Numbered from the stretch's first letter, positions 16,890 to 26,627 are shown. The stretch: 64,000 nucleotides of DNA from JBDHTS01 sp044221445 (GCA_044221445.1 JBGAPF010000004.1:62001-126000), one strand, 5' to 3'. A program made the numbers and translations. Notes: generated by a model not told the origin, from the sequence alone.

Positions 16890-17960
16890 ATGAGTCGTTA
16901 TATCCATGAACAACCGGACTGGCCGGATTTCCGCTGGGACCATGAAAAACTGGCCGGGCGGCTTTCGGCGTTGCGCCACAGGCAGGGGCGGCTGATTGGC
17001 CGGATGGAATCCCTGGGCTTTTCCCTGCGGGCGGAAGCGACCCTGCAAACCCTGACGCTGGACGTTTTGAAATCCTCCGAAATCGAAGGCGAAATTCTCG
17101 ACCGCGACCAGGTCCGCTCTTCCATCGCCCGGCGGCTCGGAATGGATATCGGTGCGCTGGCGCCCGCCGACCGTCACGTTGACGGCGTGGTCGACATGAT
17201 GCTGGATGCCACACAGAATTATAAGACAGAGTTGAGCGAGGCCCGTCTGTTCGGATGGCATGCCGCGTTATTCCCGACTGGCTATAGCGGCATGCACAAG
17301 ATCGCTGGTGGCCAGTGGCGTTGTTTTAAAGGGACCGATGCAGGTTATCTCCGGCGCGTATGGCAAGGAGCAGGTGCGGTAAAACGCCCGTTGCAAAACG
17401 TCTTGAAAACCGCATCATTTCTGGAAATGGTTTAACGAGAGGATGGCCTGGATGCCCAATCACTGCAGTCCCTTATCGCCCATCTGTGGTTGCGTACGCT
17501 CCACCGTTTGAGAACTGGAGACGGACGGATTACCCGCGCCATTGCCGACATGGTCGCGCGGTCAGCTTAAACCCGCAACGCTGCAGCATGTCGGCGCAGA
17601 TCCGGCGAACGCAAAGCTATTATGATCTGCTGGAGGCAACGCAAAAAGGCGATCTCGATATTACGCCTGCGTGGCGGAATGGACCCGCAGTTTACGCCAG
17701 TACGCTGACCGGGATGGATGAAACGCTGGGCGGTGCTTCGCAAAAGCGCGTTTCTGGGATGGTCATAAGATGGAACGTTCAGCCGCCAGCGCCTGATGCT
17801 GAACAAATTGCTGGACGGGTTTGACGGAAAGCTCAATTCCTCAAATAGGCGAAGATCGTAAAATGTTCACAGAATGCAACCTTGCGTGATGATATTGATC
17901 TTGTCCGGCGCAGTATTCTGACCAAGGATGGCAGAGGTGGCGGACGCAGCACCAGCTGAT
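16890..17960 (+). pseudogene. Decayed Fic-family protein (DUF4172 N-terminal domain)
   Basis: From the ATG at 16890 the first 150 codons are intact and match the DUF4172-Fic family: YIHEQPDWPDFRWDHEKLAG, then SSEIEGEILDRDQVRSSIAR and MDIGALAPADRHVDGVVDMM. After about 17335 the family sequence continues only in other frames. MQVISGAYGKEQVR stops at a TAA, and the Fic core reads LHRLRTGDGRITRAIADM instead of HPFxDGNGR, so the AMP-transferring motif is destroyed. Later pieces (SAQIRRTQSYYDLLEATQKG) and homology to the C-terminal HTH follow in shifted frames. Fic enzymes AMPylate target proteins, but this copy is dead. A shorter N-terminal product of about 180 residues could still be translated. 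Confidence 0.85.
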
Positions 17961-19779
17961 GGCGAAGCTGCGGATACGGGTAGTGACCCGCTCTTTTTAG
18001 GCAATTCTGGCAGGGCACTGGTGGGAGCACTTTTGCACAAAAAACGGCAAAAACAGGCGAGCGACTATTAAAAATTGAAAAACGCTTAAATCTTTGATCT
18101 GTTTGTTGTATCTTTGCTGGCTATTGCAGTTTTTGGTCGGAACGTTTTTATAAACCGAAGGTCGAGTTAAATCCCTCAGCCAGCACCATTCTTCATTGTT
18201 TCTATTATTACATCGCTTCGCGCAAAGCGTATTTCTGCACTATTCAGCATGTCCAGCAAAGGCGTTTAGCATATCACCGCCATATCAAGCCATTCTCCAG
18301 GTCACCCCATTTTTATCTTTCGCGCGGTCATACTTTGAAGCTCACGGTTCATGTTATTCAATTTCAATCTATTAGCCAGCTGCCGCCCATAACCGTTTTA
18401 AATATCGTCTGCTAACCCGCGCGGAAATTATATAAAGGTCGCGCGGTAAATATTCTTGTAATGTTCTCGTGCTTTGTGATAAGGTCCCAATGAGCGCACG
18501 GCAAGAAAATCGACTTTAGAGATGTGTGCAAGCTGGGCGGCATCGTTGCCGCGCAAAAACTGCAACCATCGATTACTTTATTTAATCATGCAGCAGACGG
18601 GCCGGAATAAAACATTTCGGCGCTTAAGTTTTAAATACCTCCGTTGCGGCAAGGCTGCCGCCTGACTGGGGGCTTTCATTCGCTGAAGGTCGATGACTTT
18701 TTCAATGACCTTTTGCAGCCGCTGGACTGCTGCGCCATTGTGCCAGCGCACTCGGCTCCCCGATAATAGTGGTGACATCCACGATATTGCTTGCTGTTCG
18801 CGCTTGGTCACCCATTTAAAACATAAACGGCCTGTTCTCGCTGCACGAGGCAGGCCGTTTTCTATTGACATAAAAATATTCTTCCGCCGTCGCGAGATCC
18901 TTTTTAGCGCGTTCGGTCACAGCCTTTCAAGCGATAAAGATCGGCGGCGACTGCTGGTGATGAAAGCAAAAGAAAAATTCTGATCATGTTTGGCCTCAAT
19001 GTCTGGTACATCAGGCTGACTCGGTTAGTAGCAAACTGACCTGCCAGTATTTCGCTTCTTCTGATCATCTTTGAAAGAGCAGGAACAGCCTTCTGCAATT
19101 TCCATTAACCCCAGTTCACCGAATCAAACAAATACCGCGCTTCGTCAGCGGTGTTTTTCCATCCGTGAAGCGATCTGTCTGATTTTTAAGTTAAATTCAT
19201 CTGTTTGTCGTCGTATCTGATCCCCGGGCGGCGTCACGCCGCCTGCTGGCGGTGGCTGATGATGTTTCACCGATTGAGCAGCCGCGGCTTCATCGAACGG
19301 ACGCCAGCAATGTCGGTCCTGCTCACCAGCAGCAGTACAGATGCAGCTGCGCGAATAAAGACACGGCGAATGCTGAAACGACATATCATCTGATGTGATA
19401 GTCTTGTAGCGCGAAAACGACGCAATCCGGTCCATTCGTTCGTGCCGAAACTTTCTTCAAAATATCTATGCAGGAGCTAAAGCCATCGACCGGATGCGCA
19501 GCAGCTTCGAAAATCACCTCATAGCCATCAGCGATCGGTTTACGTGGCAGCTGCGCTGGCCATCGCTGCCGGGATTCGCGACTGCACCACACCCGCCGAA
19601 ATAGGCTTTAGCCAGTTCGCCGATATCTGCCCAGTATCAAACAACGCCTGCTTTTACGAGTCGATCTCTGGAGCAGATCCTTTCGGAAACGGTACAGCCA
19701 TAAATTTTGGGACATTACGACCACGAATGAATTGCGATTTGTGGAATCTTCGGTTCAGCCATAATGCGCTCTGTAACGT
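17961..19779. other. Decayed non-coding stretch
   Basis: About 1.8 kb between the Fic and WYL remnants with only short broken frames on both strands. I recognise no protein, RNA gene or mobile element in it. Its coding potential looks eroded by many stops, as in the flanking pseudogenes, so it is probably the residue of former genes rather than regulatory DNA. Confidence 0.55.
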
Positions 19780-20299
19780 CGCCTTTGAAGCGCGAGTGAT
19801 AAGTGATTTTGTTTCCGAAAACCTTTAATGGCTTCACGCAGAACATACAGCACCTGCGGATACATTTTGGCTTGGTCCAGGCCACGCCAGCGTGACCCTC
19901 GACATCAGCAGCGCTTCCAGATCCGTTTCAGTCCGGCTGACGCGTCACGGTACACATCAAGCCTTTCAGTTTAAGCCGCGCCCTTGCGATTGGTTACCGG
20001 CATGGATCTATGTGTTCTTTCTTCATCATATCGACGGCGGTCGGATCTCCGGCAGATCTTCGGCGGTCAGCACAACATGCCGGATAAAGATCAGACGGGA
20101 TGCGCCATCTTTTGGTTTTGTCGTCCTGACGGATTTCTTCGATCTGGGGAAACAGGCGAAAGATCGCATCGCGCATCCGTTCAGCGGTCCGCCGACCGAC
20201 TTCAAATTCTTCCTGGATGTTCGCTAGGCCGACCCCTTCGGTTGACCCCTGCATCATCATGGCGAGATGCAAAAGCTGCTCTGATTTTTCTAAACGCAT
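19780..20299 (-). pseudogene. Decayed WYL-domain transcriptional regulator
   Basis: The minus strand from the ATG at 20299 encodes a DeoR-like HTH start: MRLEKSEQLLHLAMMMQGST, ANIQEEFEVGRRTAERMRDA and DDKTKRWRIPSDL. This is the N terminus of WYL-domain regulators, ligand- or nucleic-acid-sensing proteins often linked to DNA-damage or defence genes. The frame ends after about 100 codons. Family-like pieces continue downstream only in other frames (YPQVLYVLREAIKGFRK and HSRFKGDVTERIM at about 19760-19880). Several frameshifts make it a pseudogene. The 3' boundary given is where I can still see similarity. Confidence 0.75.
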
Positions 20300-20502
20300 A
20301 GAATCGGCCTTTTATGATTTTTCTGACCCTAAATCATTTATACGTCATATTTGGACGTATGGGAATTGGGGTCTAATCAAATATGACCGATTCTGACGTA
20401 TATGTAGTTTACAAGATTGGCAATTGTCGTAGAAAGATACATCTGCGATTGAAATTAGTAGCCAAAATAGCTAAAACTGCATCACACAGACAAGAGATGC
20501 AG

Positions 20503-20706
20503 ATGAAAACTATAACGGCAAAAGAAGCCAAAAATGGCTTTGGACGTCTGATTGATAACGCATTGGCAGAACCAATAGCGGTCGCAAAGCATGGAAGGCC
20601 CGTGGTAGTGGTATTATCGATAGAAGAATATGAACGGCTTAAAAAGCCAAATAGCGGAGGATCCAGTGAGCCTGCCGCGAAGAAAGGGCAGCGGCATGTC
20701 AGTTAG
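20503..20706 (+). CDS. Phd/YefM-type antitoxin, apparently without its toxin
   Basis: 67 residues from the ATG at 20503. MKTITAKEAKNGFGRLIDNA followed by PIAVAKHGRPVVVVLSIEEY is the Phd/YefM DNA-binding fold, which represses its own operon and neutralises a Doc, YoeB or RelE toxin. The frame is open upstream to 20383, but homology starts only here, and GACAAGAG lies just upstream. The usual short toxin gene does not follow; instead the next gene starts 11 bases before this stop and encodes a PLD-domain chimera. It may be an orphan antitoxin left after deletion, or a repressor of the PLD gene. Family assignment is strong; partner is unknown. Confidence 0.8.
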   Translation: MKTITAKEAKNGFGRLIDNALAEPIAVAKHGRPVVVVLSIEEYERLKKPNSGGSSEPAAKKGQRHVS

Positions 20707-21853
20707 ACAAATGCTTCCCCTTTCACCTAGCGCGTGCAGCCTGGATGATGCACGCCCACTTTATTTTCTTCCACGCGATAATCTTGCAGAAGAAGTATTG
20801 ATTCCTGGTTTCAATGAAGCCTCAACAGCCGCATGTATGATCGGATTTTTTTCAAGCGCAGCACTAGCAGACTTAGCACCTGGGCTGGCGACTTTTATTC
20901 AAAATACTGAATCATGCTTCCGCATGATTGTTAGCCCGTTTTTAACTGACAATGACCAGAGTGCTATAGAAGCGGGACTTAAAAATCCTGAAGAGCTGGC
21001 AGCTGATATTTTAGAAACTGGTTTCGTTAGTGCTGATGATCTACAAAAGCACACCTTAAAATGTTTGTCCTATTTGCTTTCGAAGGGGCGAATTGAAATC
21101 AAAATCGCGCTTATGAAGAATGCGCTATTCCATCCGAAAGTATGGCTCTTTGAAACGCAGGCAGGCCGCGTAGCTGTTCATGGATCCGGCAATGCGACAA
21201 GATCAGGCATTCGCAAAAACAAAGAACAAATTACTGTTTCTAAGTCTTGGGTGGACCCAACACAAAAATATATTTCTGATAAATTTTCCGATGAATTTGA
21301 AATGCTCTGGCGTAACCAAGATGAAGATTGCCTTATAGTTTCCCTGCCAGAAGCGATAAAACAAAAACTGTTGCGTGATTACCCCGCAGACCGCCGCCCT
21401 ACCGAAGATGATTTTATAAAATTATATAAACGCGCTTCAAAGGAAGCATCTTCGGAGTATGGTGTGGGAATCACGCCGATCAACAGCATTCTGTTGACAG
21501 CGCTGGATGCCTTCCCTGAGCGGGAGATTGTCCTTGTACATGCAGTATTGAACGAGGATGTGCAGGCATTCCGCCTATCCTTCGATGCTCTCGCGCAGAA
21601 GCACAAAAACCTGAAAGTCTATTACCGTTACAGCGATGCGCCACAGACAAGCGCCGCTAATGCTAGCAATGGCTTCGTAACAGCAGAATATCTGGAATCA
21701 CTCCTGCCAGGGCGTGATGCCGATTACTATTTCTGCGGCCCGCAACCGTTTATGGTGGCGCTTTACCACGGACTTATACAATGGGGCATTCCTGCGTCCC
21801 AGGTGCATTTCGAGTTTTTCGGTCCTCGACAAGAATTAGGGAAAGCGGCGTAG
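20696..21853 (+). pseudogene. In-frame chimera: PLD-like N-terminal domain joined to a flavohaemoprotein reductase tail
   Basis: An uninterrupted 385-codon frame that joins two unrelated genes. Residues 1 to about 254 resemble the PLD-like nuclease module found at the front of SNF2-type helicase and restriction-like proteins (NALFHPKVWLF and VHGSGNATRSGIRKNKEQI, an HxK half-motif). From about residue 255 (nucleotide about 21460) the sequence changes to the NAD-binding end of nitric oxide dioxygenase Hmp: YGVGITPINSILLTAL, IVLVHAVLNEDVQAF, DADYYFCGPQPFMVALYHGL and the C-terminal VHFEFFGP. The helicase, globin, FAD and part of the NAD domains are missing. A deletion fusion is the simplest reading. 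It is written as a pseudogene although a protein may be made. The start at 20696 overlaps the phd stop. Confidence 0.8.
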
Positions 21854-21906
21854 AATACAGAAATCGAAGATTAATAGCGTTGACATAGACCTTTCCAACA
21901 ACGTCT

Positions 21907-22173
21907 AAATACGCGCATGCCGGTATCACGGTTAATGCTTATTGCCCCGGCGTGGTCGGCACGGATATGTGGGTCGAAATCGACCGCCGTATGGCCGAGA
22001 TTACCGGAGCCAAAATTGGTGAGAGCTACGATAAATTTGTCGGCGGCATAGCTTTAGGACGGGCTGAGACTCCTGAAGATGTGGCGTCTTTTGTATCCTA
22101 TCTTGCCGGGCCGGACTCGGATTATATGACCGGACAGGCTCCTTTAATTGATGGCGGGCTTGTTTATCGTTAA
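21907..22173 (+). pseudogene. C-terminal remnant of an acetoin/diacetyl reductase (SDR)
   Basis: About 88 codons without a credible start. They match the last third of short-chain dehydrogenases of the acetoin reductase type: HAGITVNAYCPGVVGTDMW, then IALGRAETPEDVASFVSYLA and YMTGQAPLIDGGLVYR. The Rossmann glycine motif and the Tyr-Lys catalytic pair are absent, so it is non-functional. It is the last of a series of truncated genes running from 15.8 kb. Confidence 0.82.
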
Positions 22174-22763
22174 GCAGCCACACCACAATTAAATTTCCTA
22201 TTCATGGTACGCTGGCGAAGACACAGAGAATGCTTTTTTCCAGCGAGGAGGGCTTGAAAAACGCCACCTTTGAATATCACAAAAAATTTTTCAAAAAAAC
22301 ATAACAATTACAATTGCTTGCAACGGAGAATTTTTATACGATTGTGTCCGTCTGCTGCACCATTTTAAAATTCAACAAATTTTGTAGATCAGTTCAATGG
22401 GTTGGAAGATGGAGACAAACTTTTCTCCGACACCTTCGGTTTGTTAATTTTTGAACGCCCACAGTTTATCTTTTCAACGATTTGTTTATAAAAGCAAAAA
22501 ACTGTGGACGTCATAAAAATTTCCTAAACGGTTTTTCTTGTAACTCGGTTATCGCTCGTAATTAATTCTGAACTGTCAGTCTCCGGTTACAAGAAGCGGA
22601 GAAGGCAAAAAAGACGCCAAATAGCGAATTGTAAAATCCACGCATTTATTTTTGTTGTTTTTTGGTTTGTTTGCTCTGTTATTACGAGGTTGAATTCCTT
22701 CATAAAAACTGTGGACGTCCATTAGAGTAACTGTGGAGAATAGAGAGAAGAAAAGGCATATCA
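22174..22763. repeat. Non-coding stretch with repeated ACTGTGGACG motifs and a long-loop dyad
   Basis: No convincing gene lies in these 590 bases. AAAAACTGTGGACGTC occurs perfectly twice in direct orientation (22497-22512 and 22704-22719). A near copy is inverted at about 22454-22468 (CGCCCACAGTTTA), and a shorter AACTGTGGAGA lies at 22729. TTCTTGTAAC (22535-22544) pairs with GTTACAAGAA (22586-22595). The spacing recalls iterons or a multi-site operator. AAAAGG at 22751-22756 is the ribosome binding site of the next gene. Confidence 0.55.
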
Positions 22764-23825
22764 TTGGAAAAGATTAAATTTATTCCCGGTTTGAAAATGG
22801 GCGCAATTCTTCATAAGGAGATTGTGGCGCCTCTCATGCAATCTGATTTTCCGCAAATAAAATATGCTGCAGCCTTGATCGGCCCGGGCTCGGAAGTTTT
22901 GGGATTCGACAATGAAGTTTCTACAGATCACGATTGGCGTCCGCGCATTTTTATCTTTTTAAGCGAGAATGATAAAACCGTATTTGGCGGCGAACTTACA
23001 AAAAAGCTTAGTGAAAAAATTCCAGATATTTTTTATGACTTCTCCACTAAGGCAGACAATACAGAGGATTTGCGATCTCAGATCATTTTCTCAGTTGATG
23101 AATTTTGGCGGCGTACACTTAATTTTTCGCCGAAATTAACGCCACTGGCGCCGGATTGGCTGACATTCCCCGAGCATATTCTTCTATCCCTTACGAGTGG
23201 CGTTGTTTATCGGGATGATTTCGGAGAACTTACCGAGGCAAGAAATAGATTTTCCTATTATCCGGATGATATCTGGCTTTACATGATGGCGGCGCAATGG
23301 ACCAAAATTTCGCAGGAAGAGGCTTTCATGGGCCGATGCGGCGATGTCGGCGATGAAATCGGTTCGCAGGTAATTGCAGCCAGGCTGATAAAAGAATTGA
23401 TGCAGCTTTGTTTCCTGATGGAAAGACAGTATGCGCCATATAGCAAATGGTTCGGCACGGCTTTTCTGAAACTTGATTGTGCCGCCCGACTTCAATCATC
23501 GATGCTTGAGGTTTTGGCGCAGACAAAATGGATCGACCGCCAAGCTTGCCTAAGCAAGGTTTATGAATTGGTTGCTGAGATTTTCAATGGCAAACAGATT
23601 ATTGACCAGCCTCTTGATGCCAGCGTCACAGATTATCATACACGCCCTTATAAAGTGATCAGTGCCGGGCGTTTTTCCGAGAAATTGAAAGAGAAAATTG
23701 AGTCGCCCGAAATCAGAGGGCTAACCCCGGACCTCGGATCAATCAACCAATTCATCGATAGCACCGATATGCTTGCGCATCCGGAAAGATGCACGAAACT
23801 TAAATCTATCTATCAAGATTTCTAG
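22764..23825 (+). CDS. DUF4037 nucleotidyltransferase-like protein
   Basis: 353 residues from a TTG start at 22764, with AAAAGG seven bases upstream. The N-terminal part contains AALIGPGSEVLGFDNEVSTD followed by HDW, a GS-x-n-D-x-D-like nucleotidyltransferase core that defines DUF4037, and the rest is alpha-helical (PDDIWLYMMAAQWTKISQEE; AARLIKELMQLCFLMERQYA). Such proteins resemble MNT/aminoglycoside-type nucleotidyltransferases, but the substrate is unknown. A protease gene follows 30 bases downstream on the same strand, so the two may form an operon. Base composition is more AT-rich than the flanking glycan genes, which suggests acquisition. Confidence 0.82.
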   Translation: MEKIKFIPGLKMGAILHKEIVAPLMQSDFPQIKYAAALIGPGSEVLGFDNEVSTDHDWRPRIFIFLSENDKTVFGGELTKKLSEKIPDIFYDFSTKADNTEDLRSQIIFSVDEFWRRTLNFSPKLTPLAPDWLTFPEHILLSLTSGVVYRDDFGELTEARNRFSYYPDDIWLYMMAAQWTKISQEEAFMGRCGDVGDEIGSQVIAARLIKELMQLCFLMERQYAPYSKWFGTAFLKLDCAARLQSSMLEVLAQTKWIDRQACLSKVYELVAEIFNGKQIIDQPLDASVTDYHTRPYKVISAGRFSEKLKEKIESPEIRGLTPDLGSINQFIDSTDMLAHPERCTKLKSIYQDF

Positions 23826-23855
23826 AATATTTATAAAACGGATCGGTCGAAATCC

Positions 23856-24578
23856 ATGATACTTGAAGACGCTAGGGAATTCATATTTCCCATTTTCTCA
23901 GTTGAGGCAGAGGGCAATGGTATTCTTTTGGCCTCTAGAGTTTTTTTGGGAACAGGGTTTTTTGTTACCAGTCAAGGAGACGCAATTACAGCAAGCCATG
24001 TATTACCAAAATCAGATGAAATCACACCCCCTAGACGTTTGATTGCGATCATACAAAAAAGTAATGAAGAGCAAGTTTGCTGGATCAATCATGCAGCTAA
24101 ATTTGAAGGATGCGATCTTGCTTTGGTAAAAGTAAATTTGAATGACACTAAATATCTGGAAATTTCCGAGGACAACGTTCCGGCAGGCTCAGATATTCAG
24201 CTTATCGGCATTCCCAATCATGAGGTTTGGGGTTCGGGAAAAGAGATGAGAATTCTTAAAGGACATGTCACCATGTCAGCAAAATTTCTTGAATTAAATT
24301 TTGCTATCCCAGCGGGCATGAGTGGCTCCCCGATATTCTTAGAGTCAAAAGTTATAGGTTATGCTCAGGGAGTCGTAAGAAGTGAGGAATTGCAAGATTC
24401 CAGCGAGGAATTAGAAGTGATTTCTAATCAAAAGGAACAAATCACACTTACAAAAATAATTCGCATGACTCATTACGGTTTGGCTGTGCCCTTTTCCCAC
24501 TTGCGTGGCCACGTCTCCCCGATTTTCGACGGCAAAACTTTTCTCTCATATATTCAGTCTAAAAAGGCTATGCAATAG
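23856..24578 (+). CDS. Trypsin-like serine protease (S1/S7-type fold, cytoplasmic)
   Basis: 240 residues without a signal peptide. The catalytic triad is visible: His48 in GDAITASHVL, Asp87 in FEGCDLALVKV and Ser156 in IPAGMSGSPIF. The preceding FLGTGFFVTSQG is the usual strand before the His. The size is that of a single protease domain with no PDZ or transmembrane segment, unlike DegP. Stand-alone cytoplasmic trypsin-like proteases are often effectors or activators in anti-phage systems, but no such partner is recognised here apart from the DUF4037 gene just upstream. No Shine-Dalgarno is clear. The function is unknown. Confidence 0.85.
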   Translation: MILEDAREFIFPIFSVEAEGNGILLASRVFLGTGFFVTSQGDAITASHVLPKSDEITPPRRLIAIIQKSNEEQVCWINHAAKFEGCDLALVKVNLNDTKYLEISEDNVPAGSDIQLIGIPNHEVWGSGKEMRILKGHVTMSAKFLELNFAIPAGMSGSPIFLESKVIGYAQGVVRSEELQDSSEELEVISNQKEQITLTKIIRMTHYGLAVPFSHLRGHVSPIFDGKTFLSYIQSKKAMQ

Positions 24579-24691
24579 ACATTGGTTTTAATATATTTAT
24601 TGATTAATATTAATGCGTTAATGGGTATAAAAGTTTGTGCTAAGGTATCAACTGCTGCACCATTTTTCAGCAAAAATCCCTTATCAAGGTA

Positions 24692-25573
24692 ATGATGAGA
24701 AAATTTTTTATTAGTATATTGCTGCTTTTTCCATTGGTGGGGTTCGCTAAAAATATGACTGCGCTCGACTTTATCTCACGTATTGAAGCCTTGGAGCAGG
24801 AGGAAGGCGGACGCATAGGCATTGCAGCTGTTAATTTAGAGACTGATCAGCGTTTGGGATATCGTTCCCATGAGCGGTTTGCGTTATGCAGTACCTTCAA
24901 GCTTCCTCTTGTTGCCGCAGTTTTATCCCGTGTTGACGCTGGTAAAGAAAATCTCGATCGCTTGGTCGGGTTTGATCAAACGGATATTCAAGACTATGCG
25001 CCCGTCGCGAAAGAACATATCAAAGACGGCAAAATGAGTATTGCGGAATTGGCTGCCGCTGCCATCCAATATAGCGATAACACTGCAGCCAATCTTTTGC
25101 TGGAAAGCATAGGCGGGCCGCAGGCGTTTACTCGTTATGTTCGATCTGTGGGCGACGAAACAACACGGCTGGACCGTACTGAACCCATGCTTAATTCCAA
25201 TCTCCCAGATGATCTGCGCGATACGACGACGCCAAGGGCAATGGTAGATACAATGCAGAAACTTCTCATTGAGGGAGCGCTTTCATCAGAATCCAGAGAA
25301 CAACTTAATATCTGGTTGGTTGGAAATACCACGGGCGGCAAAAAAATACGGGCTGGAATACATTCTGCTTGGAAAATAGGCGATAAGACAGGTTCAGGAG
25401 ATAATGGAGCATCCAACGATATTGCCATTGTTTGGCCAGCCGACAAAAAACCGTTTTTAATCGCAGTCTATTATACGGGGGCAAGAATCTCCGCAGACAA
25501 GCGAAGCGAAGTGATTGCAGAAGTCGGTCGCATCGTAAGCGCCGCCTTTTATCCGGAACAAAGTCAAAAATAG
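24692..25573 (+). CDS. Class A beta-lactamase
   Basis: 293 residues with a signal peptide (FFISILLLFPLVGFAK). The active-site motifs are complete: STFK at residues 67-70 with a Cys just before it (ALCSTFK), SDN at 128-130, the omega-loop Glu164 in TEPMLN, and KTG at 232-234. The residue partnering the Cys in carbapenemases (C69-C238) is not a Cys here (KTGSGDNGASND), so a KPC-type disulfide is absent. It hydrolyses beta-lactams in the periplasm; the spectrum cannot be read from sequence. It matches no named allele that I recognise. CAAGGT lies upstream of the start. There is no LysR-type regulator next to it. Confidence 0.93.
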   Translation: MMRKFFISILLLFPLVGFAKNMTALDFISRIEALEQEEGGRIGIAAVNLETDQRLGYRSHERFALCSTFKLPLVAAVLSRVDAGKENLDRLVGFDQTDIQDYAPVAKEHIKDGKMSIAELAAAAIQYSDNTAANLLLESIGGPQAFTRYVRSVGDETTRLDRTEPMLNSNLPDDLRDTTTPRAMVDTMQKLLIEGALSSESREQLNIWLVGNTTGGKKIRAGIHSAWKIGDKTGSGDNGASNDIAIVWPADKKPFLIAVYYTGARISADKRSEVIAEVGRIVSAAFYPEQSQK

Positions 25574-25856
25574 ATTAACGCTACGGATGATGTTAGATAA
25601 TTTTCTGCTTAATTTCAGTTGCTTAAGTATGAGAGTTTTCCTATATCCGCAGTATGCGCGGCACCTTTTTGTATCGGTATAAGTCAGATAAAAAATGGTT
25701 TTTGAATGGTGACAAATATAAGATTACCGAAAAAAATCCCTTCCGGCTTGATCCAGCATGTTTTGAAGGCACTGCGCTCAGGGCCTTCCTTGCATAGAAT
25801 GGGTGATTTATTGCAGGTGGAAGAGCGTTATACAAATCCATTATTGGAATATGCGG

Positions 25857-26285
25857 ATGGCTGACATGAAACAGGAAAAAGATCCGTCCCGCCTCATTGA
25901 TGCGCGGATCTCTGAACTCAACGACTGGCGCGGCGAAACGCTGGCGCGGATCCGCGCGATCATCCTAAAAACCGACCCCGATGTCATCGAGACGTGGAAG
26001 TGGCGGGGCGTGCCGGTGTGGGAGCATGACGGAATACTCTGCACCGGCGAAACCTATAAAACGGCCGTGAAGATGACCTTCGCCAGGGGCGCCGCGCTGG
26101 AGGACCCGTCGGGCCTCTTCAATGCCAGCCTCGACGGCAAGGTCCGGCGCGCCATCGATTTCCATGAGGGCGACGCGGTCGATGAAAAGGCCCTGGGCAC
26201 GCTCATCCGCGCCGCCGTGGCGCTGAACATGGCGGCGCGATCCGGCCGGCCCGCGCGCTCCCGGAAAAAACCAGAGGCTGCCTGA
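25857..26285 (+). CDS. DUF1801 domain protein
   Basis: 142 residues from the ATG at 25857 (25866 is also possible). The core DWRGETLARIRAIILKTDPD, ETWKWRGVPVWEHDGILCTG and LFNASLDGKVRRAIDFHEGD marks the DUF1801/YdhG-like fold, a small cytosolic domain of unknown biochemical role seen widely in proteobacteria. The frame opens at 25803 but the extra residues are not homologous. The 280 bases upstream show no gene. Codon use is back to the GC-rich style of the core genome, so the accessory segment seems to end between this gene and the beta-lactamase. Confidence 0.8.
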   Translation: MADMKQEKDPSRLIDARISELNDWRGETLARIRAIILKTDPDVIETWKWRGVPVWEHDGILCTGETYKTAVKMTFARGAALEDPSGLFNASLDGKVRRAIDFHEGDAVDEKALGTLIRAAVALNMAARSGRPARSRKKPEAA

Positions 26286-26354
26286 AACGCCGCGAAGGAA
26301 CCCAAACCCGGCTCTGGCGTTGGGATGCGTGAGAGTTTTTGAAAGGATTCACCC

Positions 26355-26627
26355 ATGCCCAACAAACAAACGCTGCCCGGCGCGCCCATCCAGGAAATTC
26401 CCCATCATGACAACCCGGCCCTGAACGCCGTCGGCGCCAACGACCAGGCGAACGGCAAAAACGGGTTCGATGTGGCCGCCGAGCTCCCGGAACTGAAAGC
26501 CGAAGCGGAAGAAAAAATCTCCACCGGGTTCCATGCCGTGGAACGCTATGTCCGCGACCGCCCGATGGAAAGCGTTGCCATCGCCTTCCTGGCGGGCCTT
26601 GCGCTGTGCCGGTCGAAACGGCGCTGA
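26355..26627 (+). CDS. DUF883/ElaB-like small membrane-anchored protein
   Basis: 90 residues with AAAGGA before the ATG. The first half is hydrophilic. The second half has an amphipathic region (ELKAEAEEKISTGFHAVERY) and ends with VRDRPMESVAIAFLAGLALC and basic residues, the C-terminal tail-anchor pattern of DUF883 proteins such as ElaB and YqjD. E. coli members bind ribosomes at the inner membrane during stationary phase; a similar role here is only inference. It stands alone in the plus orientation between DUF1801 and the first glycosyltransferase. Confidence 0.65.
   Translation: MPNKQTLPGAPIQEIPHHDNPALNAVGANDQANGKNGFDVAAELPELKAEAEEKISTGFHAVERYVRDRPMESVAIAFLAGLALCRSKRR

Noticed and set aside
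22576..22764. 62-codon minus-strand frame in the repeat region
   Set aside because: Low-complexity product, no homology, and it is covered by repeats and the RBS of the next gene.
22352..24666. 15-base direct repeat CTGCTGCACCATTTT at 22352-22366 and 24652-24666 flanking the DUF4037-protease pair
   Set aside because: A match this short is expected about once or twice by chance in 64 kb, and no integrase or inverted ends accompany it. A longer shared flank in relatives would revive it as a boundary.
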